A DNA stretch of 53,057 bases from an uncultured Rhizobiaceae bacterium (GTDB taxonomy: Bacteria > Pseudomonadota > Alphaproteobacteria > Rhizobiales > Rhizobiaceae). Made by a program: the position numbers and the translations under genes. The notes under the pieces are model-generated. The model saw nothing but the letters and a program-made list of their open reading frames with translations. It was not told where the DNA came from and ran no database searches. The DNA is taken from positions 1 through 53,057 of the forward strand of contig CAMYMG010000061.1 in the NCBI GenBank assembly GCA_947259295.1, read 5' to 3'. The first letter of the stretch is position 1. Each line of letters starts with the position of its first letter. This document shows, in pieces, positions 18,735-26,876 of the stretch.

Positions 18735-18893
18735 AGGCGTTGTCGGTAAAGGCCAATACAAGTTTTCCCTTATTTTCCGGGGTTTATATCGGAATTCATG
18801 GCTTTGCGTGCGCTGAGATGTAAATCAAGTCACATCGCGTACGCCAAAGCGGCGTGCCGCAGAACCAAGGCACAGATCCCGGAGCCCAGCCTC

Positions 18894-20207
18894 ATGACTG
18901 ATTTTTACAACCTCGTCCCTTCCGCACCCGAAGGCCGCTTCGACGGCATCGTCCGGCCCTACACGCCGGCTGACGTGAAGCGCCTGCGCGGCTCGGTGCA
19001 GATCCGCCAGACGCTGGCCGAGCAGGGCGCCAACCGGCTGTGGCAGCTCATCCACGAGGAGGATTTCGTCAACGCGCTTGGCGCCATGTCGGGCAACCAG
19101 GCGATGCAGCAGGTCCGCGCCGGGTTGAAGGCGATCTACCTGTCGGGCTGGCAGGTCGCCGCCGACGCCAATACGGCCGGCGCCATGTATCCCGACCAGT
19201 CGCTCTATCCGGCCAACGCGGCGCCGGAATTGGTCAGGCGCATCAACCGCACGCTGCAGCGCGCCGACCAGATCGAGACGGCTGAGGGCAACGGCCTGTC
19301 GGTCGACACCTGGTTCGCGCCGATCGTCGCCGACGCCGAGGCCGGCTTCGGCGGCCCGCTCAACGCCTTCGAGATCATGAAGGCCTTCATCGAGGCTGGC
19401 GCGGCCGGCGTCCATTACGAGGACCAGCTGGCATCCGAGAAGAAATGCGGCCATCTCGGCGGCAAGGTTCTGATCCCGACCGCCGCACACATCCGCAACC
19501 TCAATGCCGCGCGGCTTGCCGCCGACGTGATGGGCACGCCGACGCTGGTCATCGCCCGCACCGACGCGGAAGCTGCCAAGCTTTTGACTTCCGACATCGA
19601 CGAGCGCGACCAGCCATTCGTCGACTACGATGCAGGACGGACGCCCGAGGGCTTCTACCATGTCCGCAACGGCATCGAGCCCTGCATCGCACGCGCCGTC
19701 GCCTATGCGCCAAACTGCGACCTGATCTGGTGCGAGACATCGAAGCCGGATCTCGCGCAGGCGCGCAAGTTTGCCGAGGGCGTGCACAAGGAACACCCGG
19801 GCAAGCTGCTCGCCTACAACTGCTCGCCGTCGTTCAACTGGAAGAAGCATCTCGACGATGCGACGATCGCGAGATTCCAGCGGGAGCTCGGCGCCATGGG
19901 ATACAAGTTCCAGTTCATCACGCTGGCCGGCTTCCATCAGTTGAACCACGGCATGTTCGAACTGGCGCGCGGCTACAAGGACCGCCAGATGGCGGCCTAT
20001 TCCGAACTGCAGGAGGCGGAGTTCGCCTCCGAAGCGAACGGCTACACCGCGACCAAGCACCAGCGCGAAGTCGGCACCGGCTATTTTGACGCCGTGTCGA
20101 TGGCGATCTCGGGCGGCAAGTCGTCGACCACCGCGATGAACGAATCCACCGAACACGACCAGTTCAGAGCCACGGAAAAGGCCGAGTTCCGGCCAGCAGC
20201 AGAATAG
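18894..20207 (+). CDS. aceA: Isocitrate lyase
   Basis: 437-residue isocitrate lyase, the length of the short bacterial type. It cleaves isocitrate to glyoxylate and succinate, the first step of the glyoxylate shunt used on acetate, fatty acids or acetoacetate. The catalytic loop KKCGH is present with the active Cys at residue 185, and 'NCSPSFNW' follows as in the family. A GGAG lies 9 bp before the ATG at 18894; an in-frame upstream extension is not family-like. It is divergent from the ScfR/RamB-type regulator and probably cotranscribed with the small gene downstream. Malate synthase is not in the window. Confidence 0.96.
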   Translation: MTDFYNLVPSAPEGRFDGIVRPYTPADVKRLRGSVQIRQTLAEQGANRLWQLIHEEDFVNALGAMSGNQAMQQVRAGLKAIYLSGWQVAADANTAGAMYPDQSLYPANAAPELVRRINRTLQRADQIETAEGNGLSVDTWFAPIVADAEAGFGGPLNAFEIMKAFIEAGAAGVHYEDQLASEKKCGHLGGKVLIPTAAHIRNLNAARLAADVMGTPTLVIARTDAEAAKLLTSDIDERDQPFVDYDAGRTPEGFYHVRNGIEPCIARAVAYAPNCDLIWCETSKPDLAQARKFAEGVHKEHPGKLLAYNCSPSFNWKKHLDDATIARFQRELGAMGYKFQFITLAGFHQLNHGMFELARGYKDRQMAAYSELQEAEFASEANGYTATKHQREVGTGYFDAVSMAISGGKSSTTAMNESTEHDQFRATEKAEFRPAAE

Positions 20208-20237
20208 CCAACCGAACCCCAATTTAGGAGAACCGCC

Positions 20238-20480
20238 ATGAACGTCCGGCCGCAAGTCAAGGAACGTACCGAAGAACAGGCCTCGTCGATGAGCGCCGAC
20301 CAGCAATCGGCAACCCGCATGCTCGCCAACGACCTGCACCGCCTCAACCAGTCTGTCATGAAGGCCGTCGAGGCCGGGGTGTCGGTCGAACTGGTCCGCT
20401 CGGCCCGGCATCACGGCGGCAACGGCAACTGGGGCGACCTCTTGATCCCGGTCATCGTCACCCAGCAGCCGCAGGGCTAG
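20238..20480 (+). CDS. Small hypothetical protein downstream of aceA
   Basis: 80-residue, mainly hydrophilic and probably alpha-helical protein with no signal peptide or membrane segment. AGGAGA precedes the ATG, and the gene lies 30 bp after aceA and before a strong terminator, so it should be the second gene of the aceA transcript. I recognise no domain. The distal sequence 'LVRSARHHGGNGNWGDLL' is the most distinctive part. A role tied to the glyoxylate shunt is only inference from position. Confidence 0.75.
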   Translation: MNVRPQVKERTEEQASSMSADQQSATRMLANDLHRLNQSVMKAVEAGVSVELVRSARHHGGNGNWGDLLIPVIVTQQPQG

Positions 20481-20485
20481 GCGAT

Positions 20486-20525
20486 TGTGGCGTGCAGCGG
20501 ACCAGGCTGCACGCCACACCTTTGG
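20486..20525 (+). terminator. Terminator of the aceA operon
   Basis: A perfect 13-bp stem (20486-20498 with 20506-20518) closes a 7-nt loop and is followed by CCTTTG. The stem is very stable although the U-run is short. It lies 6 bp after the stop of the 80-residue gene. Confidence 0.75.
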
Positions 20526-20677
20526 GCGCCCATCGCGTTGAGTGCGAAACCGCGCGCCAGCCGATCCCCCTAACGGCAATGTGATCGCGTTTTCGGCTGG
20601 TGATCGCATGCCGCCCGACCTAAGGTCGATCCGGTCGGGGCAAGGTGCGCCGGCTCAAGGGCGGCGGAAGATCATTC

Positions 20678-21169
20678 ATGGCGGCGAGGGTCGAACCCGG
20701 GTTCGAGCAGGACAAGAGTCTTCGCCATCGGGATGCTTCGAAGGTCCTTTCGCCCGACCTTGCCCGCGTCCTTGTTGTCGGCAATTCGCAGATCAACCGC
20801 ATCGTGGTTTCGAAAATCGTCGAGCGCTCGGGCCTCAGGCCGGCCTCCGAAACGCCGCTGACGGCGCTTCGCGTTCTGCCGCTGATGTTTCCCGGCCTCG
20901 TCATCATGGATGGAGGACCTGAAAACGCCGATTGCGACGCAGTGATCTCCGGCATCCTCGCCTTGCGCAGCGTATCGGGCAACGGCACGCCGATGACCAT
21001 CCTGCTCTCGAACCGAACCACCGGCGGCGCCGACAAAAGCGCACGCGCGGGCATCGACGTGGTGGTTGCGAAGCCCTTCACGACCGAGCAACTGCAGCCG
21101 GTGGTCGATCGCCTTCTGGATCAGGCGCGCAGGAACATCGTTGCGCAACCGGGAACTGCCAAACCCTGA
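20678..21169 (+). CDS. Degenerate response-regulator receiver protein
   Basis: 163-residue single-domain protein with a receiver fold. The pattern of CheY-like proteins is visible: beta-1 VLVVGNSQINR, beta-3 GLVIMDGGP with an Asp where phosphorylation normally occurs, beta-4 MTILLSN, and beta-5 VVVAKPFT with the conserved Lys. The acidic pair that normally follows beta-1 (DD or ED, binding Mg) is replaced by Gly-Asn, so phosphorylation is doubtful or altered. There is no output domain. The ATG at 20678 is chosen; an alternative lies 11 codons upstream. No kinase gene is adjacent. Confidence 0.75.
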   Translation: MAARVEPGFEQDKSLRHRDASKVLSPDLARVLVVGNSQINRIVVSKIVERSGLRPASETPLTALRVLPLMFPGLVIMDGGPENADCDAVISGILALRSVSGNGTPMTILLSNRTTGGADKSARAGIDVVVAKPFTTEQLQPVVDRLLDQARRNIVAQPGTAKP

Positions 21170-21203
21170 TTGCTGCGACGCGGCGCCGGGCCGCCTGTGC
21201 CCT

Positions 21204-21232
21204 TTCCATTACGACTGCCACACGGCTATAGT
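21204..21232 (+). promoter_or_regulatory. Possible promoter of the puuA-like gene
   Basis: TATAGT at 21227-21232 is preceded by TTCCAT at 21204-21209 with a 17-nt spacer. The -10 is good and the -35 poor. Confidence 0.35.
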
Positions 21233-21260
21233 CGGCCATCCGAAACTCATTTGGTGATTG

Positions 21261-22694
21261 ATGCCGCCTGCAAAAAAAGAAGTTCGTCCCTCGAGCCGCC
21301 AGGGCCGCGCGAGGACACCTGCCTTTGTCAAGAACGTACGCGGCGTCAAGAACTGGAAGGAAGTCAGCGGCTGGCTGGAGTGGCGGGGCATCGAGGACAT
21401 CGAGTGCATCACCCCTGACCAGGCCGGCATCGCACGCGGCAAGATGATGCCGTCGAACAAGTTCACCTCCAATACGTCGCTCGCCCTGCCGTCCGCACCC
21501 TTCATGATGACGATCTCGGGCGCCTACCCGGAGAACGGCAACGGCTTTGCCTATCCGGAAGACGATGGCGACCTGAAGCTGCTGCCCGACCTGTCGACGC
21601 TGTCGGTCGTTCCCTGGGAGGACGATCCGACGGCGCAGGTCATCTGCGACCTCGTCCATCAGGACGGCCGCAACGTCGAGTTCACCCCGCGCAACGTGCT
21701 GCGCCGGGTGGTCGCCGCCTACGACAAGCTCGGGCTGAAGCCGGTCGTCGCGCCGGAAATCGAATTCTATCTGGTGCGCAAGAATCCGGATCCCGACTAT
21801 CCCCTGACACCACCCGTCGGACGCTCGGGACGAGCGATCGGCGGCGGCGCAGGCTATTCCATTGCAGGCGTCAACGAGTTCGATGAACTGATCGACGACA
21901 TCTATCATTTCTCGGACAGCCAGGGGCTGGAGATCGACACGCTGATCCACGAGGAGGGCGCCGGACAGCTTGAGATCAATCTTCGCCACGGCGATCCGGT
22001 GAAGCTTGCCGACCAGGTGTTCCTGTTCAAGCGGACGATCCGCGAGGCAGCGCTGAAGCACGAGACCTATGCGACCTTCATGGCCAAGCCGATGCAGGGC
22101 CAGCCAGGCTCGGCGATGCATATCCACCAGTCGATCGTCGACGCCAAGACCGGCAGGAACGTGTTTTCCAACGAGGACGGCAGCGAATCCGACGCTTTCT
22201 TCAATTTCATCGGCGGCATGCAGAGACATGTGCCGAGTTCGCTGGTGATGTTTGCGCCCTATGTGAACTCCTATCGCCGGCTGACGCAGGCCGCTTCGGC
22301 CCCGGTCAACACCAAATGGGGCTACGACAACCGCACCACGGCATTCCGCGTACCGCGCTCCGACCCCGGGGCGCGACGCGTGGAAAACCGCATACCGTCC
22401 TCTGACGCCAATCCCTATCTGGCGCTGGCTGCATCGCTCGCCTGCGGGCTGATCGGCATGAACAAGAAGATCAAGCCCGACGATCCGATCGTCACCACGG
22501 CAAACGAGGACAAGATCGACCTGCCGCGCGGCCTGCTCGAGGCGGTCGACCTGTTCGAGTCCGACGAGGATTTGCGCGACGCGCTCGGCGGCAGCTTCGT
22601 GTCGACCTATGCCGCGATCAAACGGGCGGAGTTCGAGACCTTCATGGAGGTCATCAGCCCCTGGGAGCGCGAGTTCCTGCTGCTGAATGTGTGA
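21261..22694 (+). CDS. puuA: Glutamine synthetase family protein, probable gamma-glutamylputrescine synthetase
   Basis: 477-residue cytoplasmic enzyme of the glutamine synthetase superfamily, class with PuuA-like and FluG-like members. Metal and ATP/Glu-binding motifs are recognisable: 'VVAPEIEFYLV' (first Glu pair), the catalytic-site region 'EEGAGQLEINLR', 'GSAMHIHQS' (conserved His), and 'NRTTAFRVPR'. It likely joins glutamate to an amine; PuuA acts on putrescine. The FAD oxidase homologous to PuuB follows 150 bp later and a putrescine importer lies 6 kb upstream, so putrescine is the favoured substrate. I prefer the ATG at 21261 to a TTG just before it. The substrate is inferred from context. 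Confidence 0.8.
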   Translation: MPPAKKEVRPSSRQGRARTPAFVKNVRGVKNWKEVSGWLEWRGIEDIECITPDQAGIARGKMMPSNKFTSNTSLALPSAPFMMTISGAYPENGNGFAYPEDDGDLKLLPDLSTLSVVPWEDDPTAQVICDLVHQDGRNVEFTPRNVLRRVVAAYDKLGLKPVVAPEIEFYLVRKNPDPDYPLTPPVGRSGRAIGGGAGYSIAGVNEFDELIDDIYHFSDSQGLEIDTLIHEEGAGQLEINLRHGDPVKLADQVFLFKRTIREAALKHETYATFMAKPMQGQPGSAMHIHQSIVDAKTGRNVFSNEDGSESDAFFNFIGGMQRHVPSSLVMFAPYVNSYRRLTQAASAPVNTKWGYDNRTTAFRVPRSDPGARRVENRIPSSDANPYLALAASLACGLIGMNKKIKPDDPIVTTANEDKIDLPRGLLEAVDLFESDEDLRDALGGSFVSTYAAIKRAEFETFMEVISPWEREFLLLNV

Positions 22695-22727
22695 ATGGTG
22701 AATGGTGAATGGTGAATGGTGAATGGT
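22693..22727 (+). repeat. Five tandem GAATGGT heptamers at the puuA stop codon
   Basis: Five exact copies of GAATGGT run from 22693 to 22727; the puuA stop TGA (22692-22694) overlaps the first copy. Inverted copies lie before the next gene (22805-22832), so the pair could form a long hairpin across the junction. Repeat number may vary by slipped-strand replication. Confidence 0.9.
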
Positions 22728-22804
22728 AGGAAGAACAAGGGGGTCGCATATGCAACGTGCTTTCGGCACGAATGATCAATCCGGCCCGGTGCTGATGCAG
22801 CCGG

Positions 22805-22832
22805 CCCATTCACCCTTCACCATTCACCATTC
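22805..22832 (-). repeat. Inverted heptamers (ACCATTC-type) just before the FAD oxidase start
   Basis: Four 7-bp units, the outer two diverged (CCCATTC, ACCCTTC, ACCATTC, ACCATTC), are the reverse complement of the GAATGGT array 78 bp upstream. The last ends 12 bp before the ATG at 22845, where a ribosome-binding site would be expected; none is obvious. Confidence 0.85.
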
Positions 22833-22844
22833 AACCACCGCCTC

Positions 22845-24131
22845 ATGACATACCAATCCCCGATCTCCCCCGGCTATTCCTGGTATGAAGAAACCGCAGG
22901 CCCGCGACAGGAATATCCGGCTCTCGACGGTGACCGGACGGTCGATGTCGTCGTCATCGGCGGCGGTTTTACCGGGCTGTCGGCGGCGACGCATCTCGCC
23001 AAGGCGGGAACCAGCGTCGCGCTGATCGAGGCGCATCGCTTCGGCGACGGCGCATCGGGCCGAAATGGCGGCCAGCTCGGCACCGGCCAGCGCGCCGGCG
23101 CGGAAGAACTCGAACAGGAGCTCGGTTTCGACCGCGCCAAGGCGCTATTCGAGGTCGCCGAGGAAGCCAAGGCGCATCTTCTCGACTTCGCCGCCACCAA
23201 CAAGATCGACATCGATTTTCGGCCCGGCCATCTCAACGTGTCGCACAAGAAGCGCGAGCTGCCCGAGTACCGGGAGCATGTCGAGGCGATGACGACGCGC
23301 TTCGGCTACAAGCACCTGACCTACATGGATGCTGCCGAAACCGCCGAGCGGCTCGGCTCCGACCACTATTTCGGTGGTGTGCGCGACACCGGAACCGGCC
23401 ATATCCATCCGCTCAAGCTCGTCATCGGCACGGCGCGGGTCGCGGCGGAGGCCGGCGCGCAGCTCTTCGAGAACACGCGCTCGACCGGCATTTCCGTCAA
23501 TGGCGGCAAGGTCATCGTCTCCACCGCAAGCGGCACGATCACGGCCCAAAAATGCCTGATCGCGGTCAATGCCTATGGCGGCGAACTGGAGCCGCAAAGT
23601 GCCGCCCACATCATGCCGATCGGCTCCTTCATCGGCGCCACCGTGCCGCTCGGCGACGACAGCCCGGTGCTACCGGGCTGGGAGTCGGCGTCGGACTCGC
23701 GCTTCGTGGTGCGCTATTTCCGCAAGTCGCCGGACGGACGGCTGCTGTTTGGCGGGCGAGAAATCTACGGCGTCAACGACCCGAAGGACATCCACATCCA
23801 CATCCGCAAGCAGATCGCCGAGCTCTACCCGGCGCTCAAGGATGTCGAGATCACGCATGGCTGGGGCGGCTTCGTCGGCATCACCATGCCGCGCAAGCCC
23901 TATGTGCGCGAGGTGATGCCGAACGTCATTTCGGCGGGCGGCTATTCCGGCCACGGGGTGATGCTGTCGAACTATATGGGCAAGCTCTACGCCGAGACGG
24001 TGGCGGGTAACCGCGACCGGCTGAAACTCTTCGAGGAGTTGAAGATCCCGGCCTTCCCGGGCGGCCGGCGTTTTCGCGCGCCGCTGCTCTTCCTGGCGCT
24101 CAACTGGTACGCGCTGCGCGATCGGATCTAG
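22845..24131 (+). CDS. puuB: FAD-dependent oxidoreductase, probable gamma-glutamylputrescine oxidase
   Basis: 428-residue DAO-family flavoprotein. The N-terminal Rossmann motif VVVIGGGFTGLSAATHLA (about residues 30-47) binds FAD, and 'DGASGRNGGQLGTGQR' is the second family signature; a late 'HGWGGFVGITMPRKP' completes the FAD site. PuuB/OrdL enzymes oxidise gamma-glutamylputrescine to the aldehyde with H2O2 release. It follows puuA by 150 bp. No good Shine-Dalgarno precedes the start; the inverted heptamer repeats occupy that space. It converges with the EF-hand gene (11 bp gap). The substrate follows from the neighbours and is not proven. Confidence 0.83.
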   Translation: MTYQSPISPGYSWYEETAGPRQEYPALDGDRTVDVVVIGGGFTGLSAATHLAKAGTSVALIEAHRFGDGASGRNGGQLGTGQRAGAEELEQELGFDRAKALFEVAEEAKAHLLDFAATNKIDIDFRPGHLNVSHKKRELPEYREHVEAMTTRFGYKHLTYMDAAETAERLGSDHYFGGVRDTGTGHIHPLKLVIGTARVAAEAGAQLFENTRSTGISVNGGKVIVSTASGTITAQKCLIAVNAYGGELEPQSAAHIMPIGSFIGATVPLGDDSPVLPGWESASDSRFVVRYFRKSPDGRLLFGGREIYGVNDPKDIHIHIRKQIAELYPALKDVEITHGWGGFVGITMPRKPYVREVMPNVISAGGYSGHGVMLSNYMGKLYAETVAGNRDRLKLFEELKIPAFPGGRRFRAPLLFLALNWYALRDRI

Positions 24132-24143
24132 GCGGCCAGTCCG

Positions 24144-25769
24144 CTACGGTTTCGATCGTGCCGCGCATCTGGTGCCGGCCTCGCCCGGCAGCAGCGTTCC
24201 GCCGGGGTCGAAAATGCACACGCGCCGCCTGTCGCCCAGCGGCGGCTCTATGCCTTCTGCGAGCTCGAAATCCATCCACCTCGGCCAAGACGCCACGGGT
24301 GGCAGATAGGCCAGCGGCTTTGCAATGCGGAACCGAATGTTGCGGCCTTCGGACAGATTGACCAGCGTTCCATTTGCCAGCGCATCGCGGAAGCCGAAGG
24401 GCGACGGCAGGACTTCATACCGAACCGCCGGCCTTCGTCCGACGACTGATGCTGGATCGATGTCGACGACCCCGCCGGGAAACAGCAATTCGCTCTCGGC
24501 CCTGATCCAGTCGCATGGCGCGGTCTCTTCGCCCTCCGCCGCTTGCGGGCTGAACACCGTTCCGCCCTGGCCCAGCGCGGCGCGGCATGCGGTCTTCCTG
24601 ACGGGCAGGCCGGGCTGCTGCACGCCGCCAATTGTCTTGAGCGAGGGAACGCTCACACTGCCGATGGAATAGACTTTCTCAAAAGCGTCCGCCGGGCGCC
24701 CGTGAATTGCTGTGAAGATTTCGACTGTGCGCTTTTCGCTGCCCGTGCCGCGCAGCACGGCGCAGTATTCCTCGGGAGCCCACGATACCAGCGAACGGTC
24801 GACACCGGTCAGAGCCGAGGCTGTCGTGAGTGGGTCATTCCTGCCCTCCAGCAGCACGACATGGGCCAGGCGGTCGACGGCCCCGTCGAAACGCCAGAGC
24901 ATCTTCGTCTGGGCCGCGAGCACCAGATAGAGTTTCTCGTCACCCGGCTCGACCGTCACGGCGGTGGTGAGCGTGGCCTCGGTGGGGCCGTCTATGGCGA
25001 CGGACGAAACGGCCTGCGCCGTGCCAGTCGAAAACATCAGGATGCGTGCGCCGGCCGACGCCGGGGGCATGCCGCAGCGCTCCGCCTCGCGCTCCACCCT
25101 GTCAGCACGCTTTCGCTCCCGAGTTACCTTGCTGATCGCAGGGCGGTTCGCTTGATCGATGATGCCGTCGCCGTCGAGACCGTAACGCGCGAACACTTGC
25201 CGTGCCCGGGTTTCAGCCTCAACGATGGTGGTTGCACCGTCGCCGTCGGCGTCGAGCTCCAGCAGGATCTGTTCAAGGCTGCCCCCGCCGGCGCTCGCAG
25301 CGCCCTTGCCGTCAGCCCATGCCAGCATTTCGGGGATATCGATGCGGCCGTCAGCATTCGCGTCGGCTTCGAAGAGCAGTCCAACGGCATCTGCGCCGAC
25401 ATTGCGCACGGCACGGTTTCTGAGAGTACGGCCCGAAGCGTAGGCTTGTTCGGCTTCCGCGCGCACGACAATACCATCGCCGTCGAGATCGAGGCGCAGG
25501 ATTTCAACCAGCTGACTGGCGCGTCGAACCGCGCGCTCGCTGGTCTCGCGGTCGGCGACTTCCTGCCGGGTCAGGCGTCCTGGTTCGCGCGCCCGGCGGA
25601 TGGGTGTCAGCACCTTGGAGATGAAGTTTTCGATCGCCTGGTTGCCGATCAAGGCCAGCAGATCGGCATCGACTTCAGCCGCCGGGCGGGGCGCCTTGTC
25701 CTCGCAATGAGCAGGGGAAGCGAGCGCCAGCAGGGCCGCCAGGCAGGCTATCAAGGGAATTGCGCGCAT
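24144..25769 (-). CDS. Secreted EF-hand protein of unknown function
   Basis: 541 residues. A signal peptide (MRAIPLIACLAALLALASP, cleavage near AHC) indicates export. The region from about residue 90 to 220 has calcium-binding loops: DLDGDGIV, DANADGRIDIPE, DADGDGATTIVE and a shortened GLDGDGIID. Each of the first three has Asp at positions 1, 3 and 5, Gly at 6, and Glu at 12. The remaining ~310 residues are unrecognised, contain several Cys and look beta-rich. EF-hand proteins of this size with a large unique C-terminal domain are unusual in bacteria. It is a single gene; the 253 bp upstream (25770-26022) hold its promoter and two pairs of short direct repeats. Confidence 0.8.
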   Translation of the reverse strand: MRAIPLIACLAALLALASPAHCEDKAPRPAAEVDADLLALIGNQAIENFISKVLTPIRRAREPGRLTRQEVADRETSERAVRRASQLVEILRLDLDGDGIVVRAEAEQAYASGRTLRNRAVRNVGADAVGLLFEADANADGRIDIPEMLAWADGKGAASAGGGSLEQILLELDADGDGATTIVEAETRARQVFARYGLDGDGIIDQANRPAISKVTRERKRADRVEREAERCGMPPASAGARILMFSTGTAQAVSSVAIDGPTEATLTTAVTVEPGDEKLYLVLAAQTKMLWRFDGAVDRLAHVVLLEGRNDPLTTASALTGVDRSLVSWAPEEYCAVLRGTGSEKRTVEIFTAIHGRPADAFEKVYSIGSVSVPSLKTIGGVQQPGLPVRKTACRAALGQGGTVFSPQAAEGEETAPCDWIRAESELLFPGGVVDIDPASVVGRRPAVRYEVLPSPFGFRDALANGTLVNLSEGRNIRFRIAKPLAYLPPVASWPRWMDFELAEGIEPPLGDRRRVCIFDPGGTLLPGEAGTRCAARSKP

Positions 25770-25915
25770 GAGCCCGATCCGCTTGTATCCGGTGGGCAGG
25801 TCATAGCAGAAGACAGCGAGCGCATCAGCGACAGCATGCGATCAGTCTGAAGATCGCGTAAATTCTGCGAGGACGAAACCGGGCTCGCGCCTCTCGAAAA
25901 CGCCGGAAAACGCTC

Positions 25916-26000
25916 CCGAAATGGCGGGGTTTTGCGTGAAATAGCGGCGAAATTCCGTGGAAGTACGCCGAAATGGCCTGAAAATACCTTCGTTTTGCGT
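25916..26000. repeat. Short direct repeats upstream of the EF-hand gene
   Basis: CCGAAATGGC occurs at 25916-25925 and 25968-25977, and GTTTTGCGT at 25929-25937 and 25992-26000. This looks like an old partial duplication. The rest of the 253-bp gap shows no gene; a GTACC/GGTAC hairpin (26009-26022) follows the SDR stop but has no U-run. Confidence 0.55.
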
Positions 26001-26022
26001 CTTCTGCCGTACCGCTCGGTAC

Positions 26023-26772
26023 TCAGATGCAGCGGCCGCCATCGACCTCCAGCGCCACGCCGGTGATGAAGGCAGCCTCGTCGGAGGCGAGCCAGAGGGC
26101 GGCGTTAGCGATGTCGAGCGGGGTCGACAGTCGGCCGAGCGGGATCGAGGCGCGAAACTTGGCGCGCAGCTCAGGCGTGTCCTCGCCCATGAATTTTTCG
26201 AGCATGCCGGTTTCGCCGGCGACCGGGCAGAGACAGTTGACGCGGATGTTCTTAGGCGCCAGTTCGACGGCCATCGACTTGGTGGCGGTGATCGCCCAGC
26301 CCTTCGAGGCATTGTACCAGGTGAGGCCAGGACGCGGGCGCAGGCCCGCGGTCGAGGCCGTGGTCAGGATGACGCCGCCGCCGCGCCGCTCCATCATCGG
26401 CACGACGGCAATTGCGGCGTGGTAGATCGCCTTCATGTTGACCGCGGTGATGAGGTCGAAGACATCTTCCGGCACCTCGAGCATGTCGCCGTTGCGGTGG
26501 GTGTAGCCGGCATTGTTGACCATGATATCGACGCCGCCGAAGGCGCTCTTGGCGGCATAGACCATGGCCTCGACATCGGAGCGGACGGAGACGTCGGTGG
26601 TGACGGCGATTGCTGCGCTGCCGATCTCGCTGGCGACGCGCTCGGTGCCCCGGGTGTTGAGGTCGGCGACGACGACTTTTGCGCCCTCCTCGGCGAATCG
26701 TTTTGCCATGCCCTCGCCGAAACCCGACGCGGCGCCGGTGACGATGGCGACCTTGCCTTCTAGACGATTCAT
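26023..26772 (-). CDS. Short-chain dehydrogenase/reductase
   Basis: 249-residue classical SDR of the FabG-like type. The NAD(P)-binding motif VTGAASGFGEGMA is near the N-terminus, 'VNNAGYTHRN' follows, and the catalytic YNASKG tetrad segment is present with 'NIRVNCLCPVAGETGM' after it. The ATG at 26772 is preceded by AGAGGGA; a longer frame upstream is not family-like. It lies 104 bp after the aldehyde dehydrogenase gene on the same strand and is probably cotranscribed. A substrate cannot be assigned; an alcohol- or hydroxy-acid oxidation coupled to the aldehyde dehydrogenase is a guess. Confidence 0.9.
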   Translation of the reverse strand: MNRLEGKVAIVTGAASGFGEGMAKRFAEEGAKVVVADLNTRGTERVASEIGSAAIAVTTDVSVRSDVEAMVYAAKSAFGGVDIMVNNAGYTHRNGDMLEVPEDVFDLITAVNMKAIYHAAIAVVPMMERRGGGVILTTASTAGLRPRPGLTWYNASKGWAITATKSMAVELAPKNIRVNCLCPVAGETGMLEKFMGEDTPELRAKFRASIPLGRLSTPLDIANAALWLASDEAAFITGVALEVDGGRCI

Positions 26773-26876
26773 GATTTTCCCTCTTTCAATGCTTCCCGGC
26801 CCTTCGCTATGGCTCAGGGCGTTCGTCACTCGAACAGCCAAATCATTGGCTTTTCGTCCGCTGCGCAGACCGCTCC

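Noticed and set aside
18825..20609. Long minus-strand frame across isocitrate lyase
   Set aside because: Antisense to aceA and its terminator; no ribosome-binding site or domain.
22693..22832. Heptamer arrays considered as a CRISPR
   Set aside because: The units are 7 bp and contiguous with no spacers, so they are tandem repeats.
26009..26022. Terminator for the SDR gene
   Set aside because: The GTACC/GGTAC stem is only 5 bp and no U-run follows.
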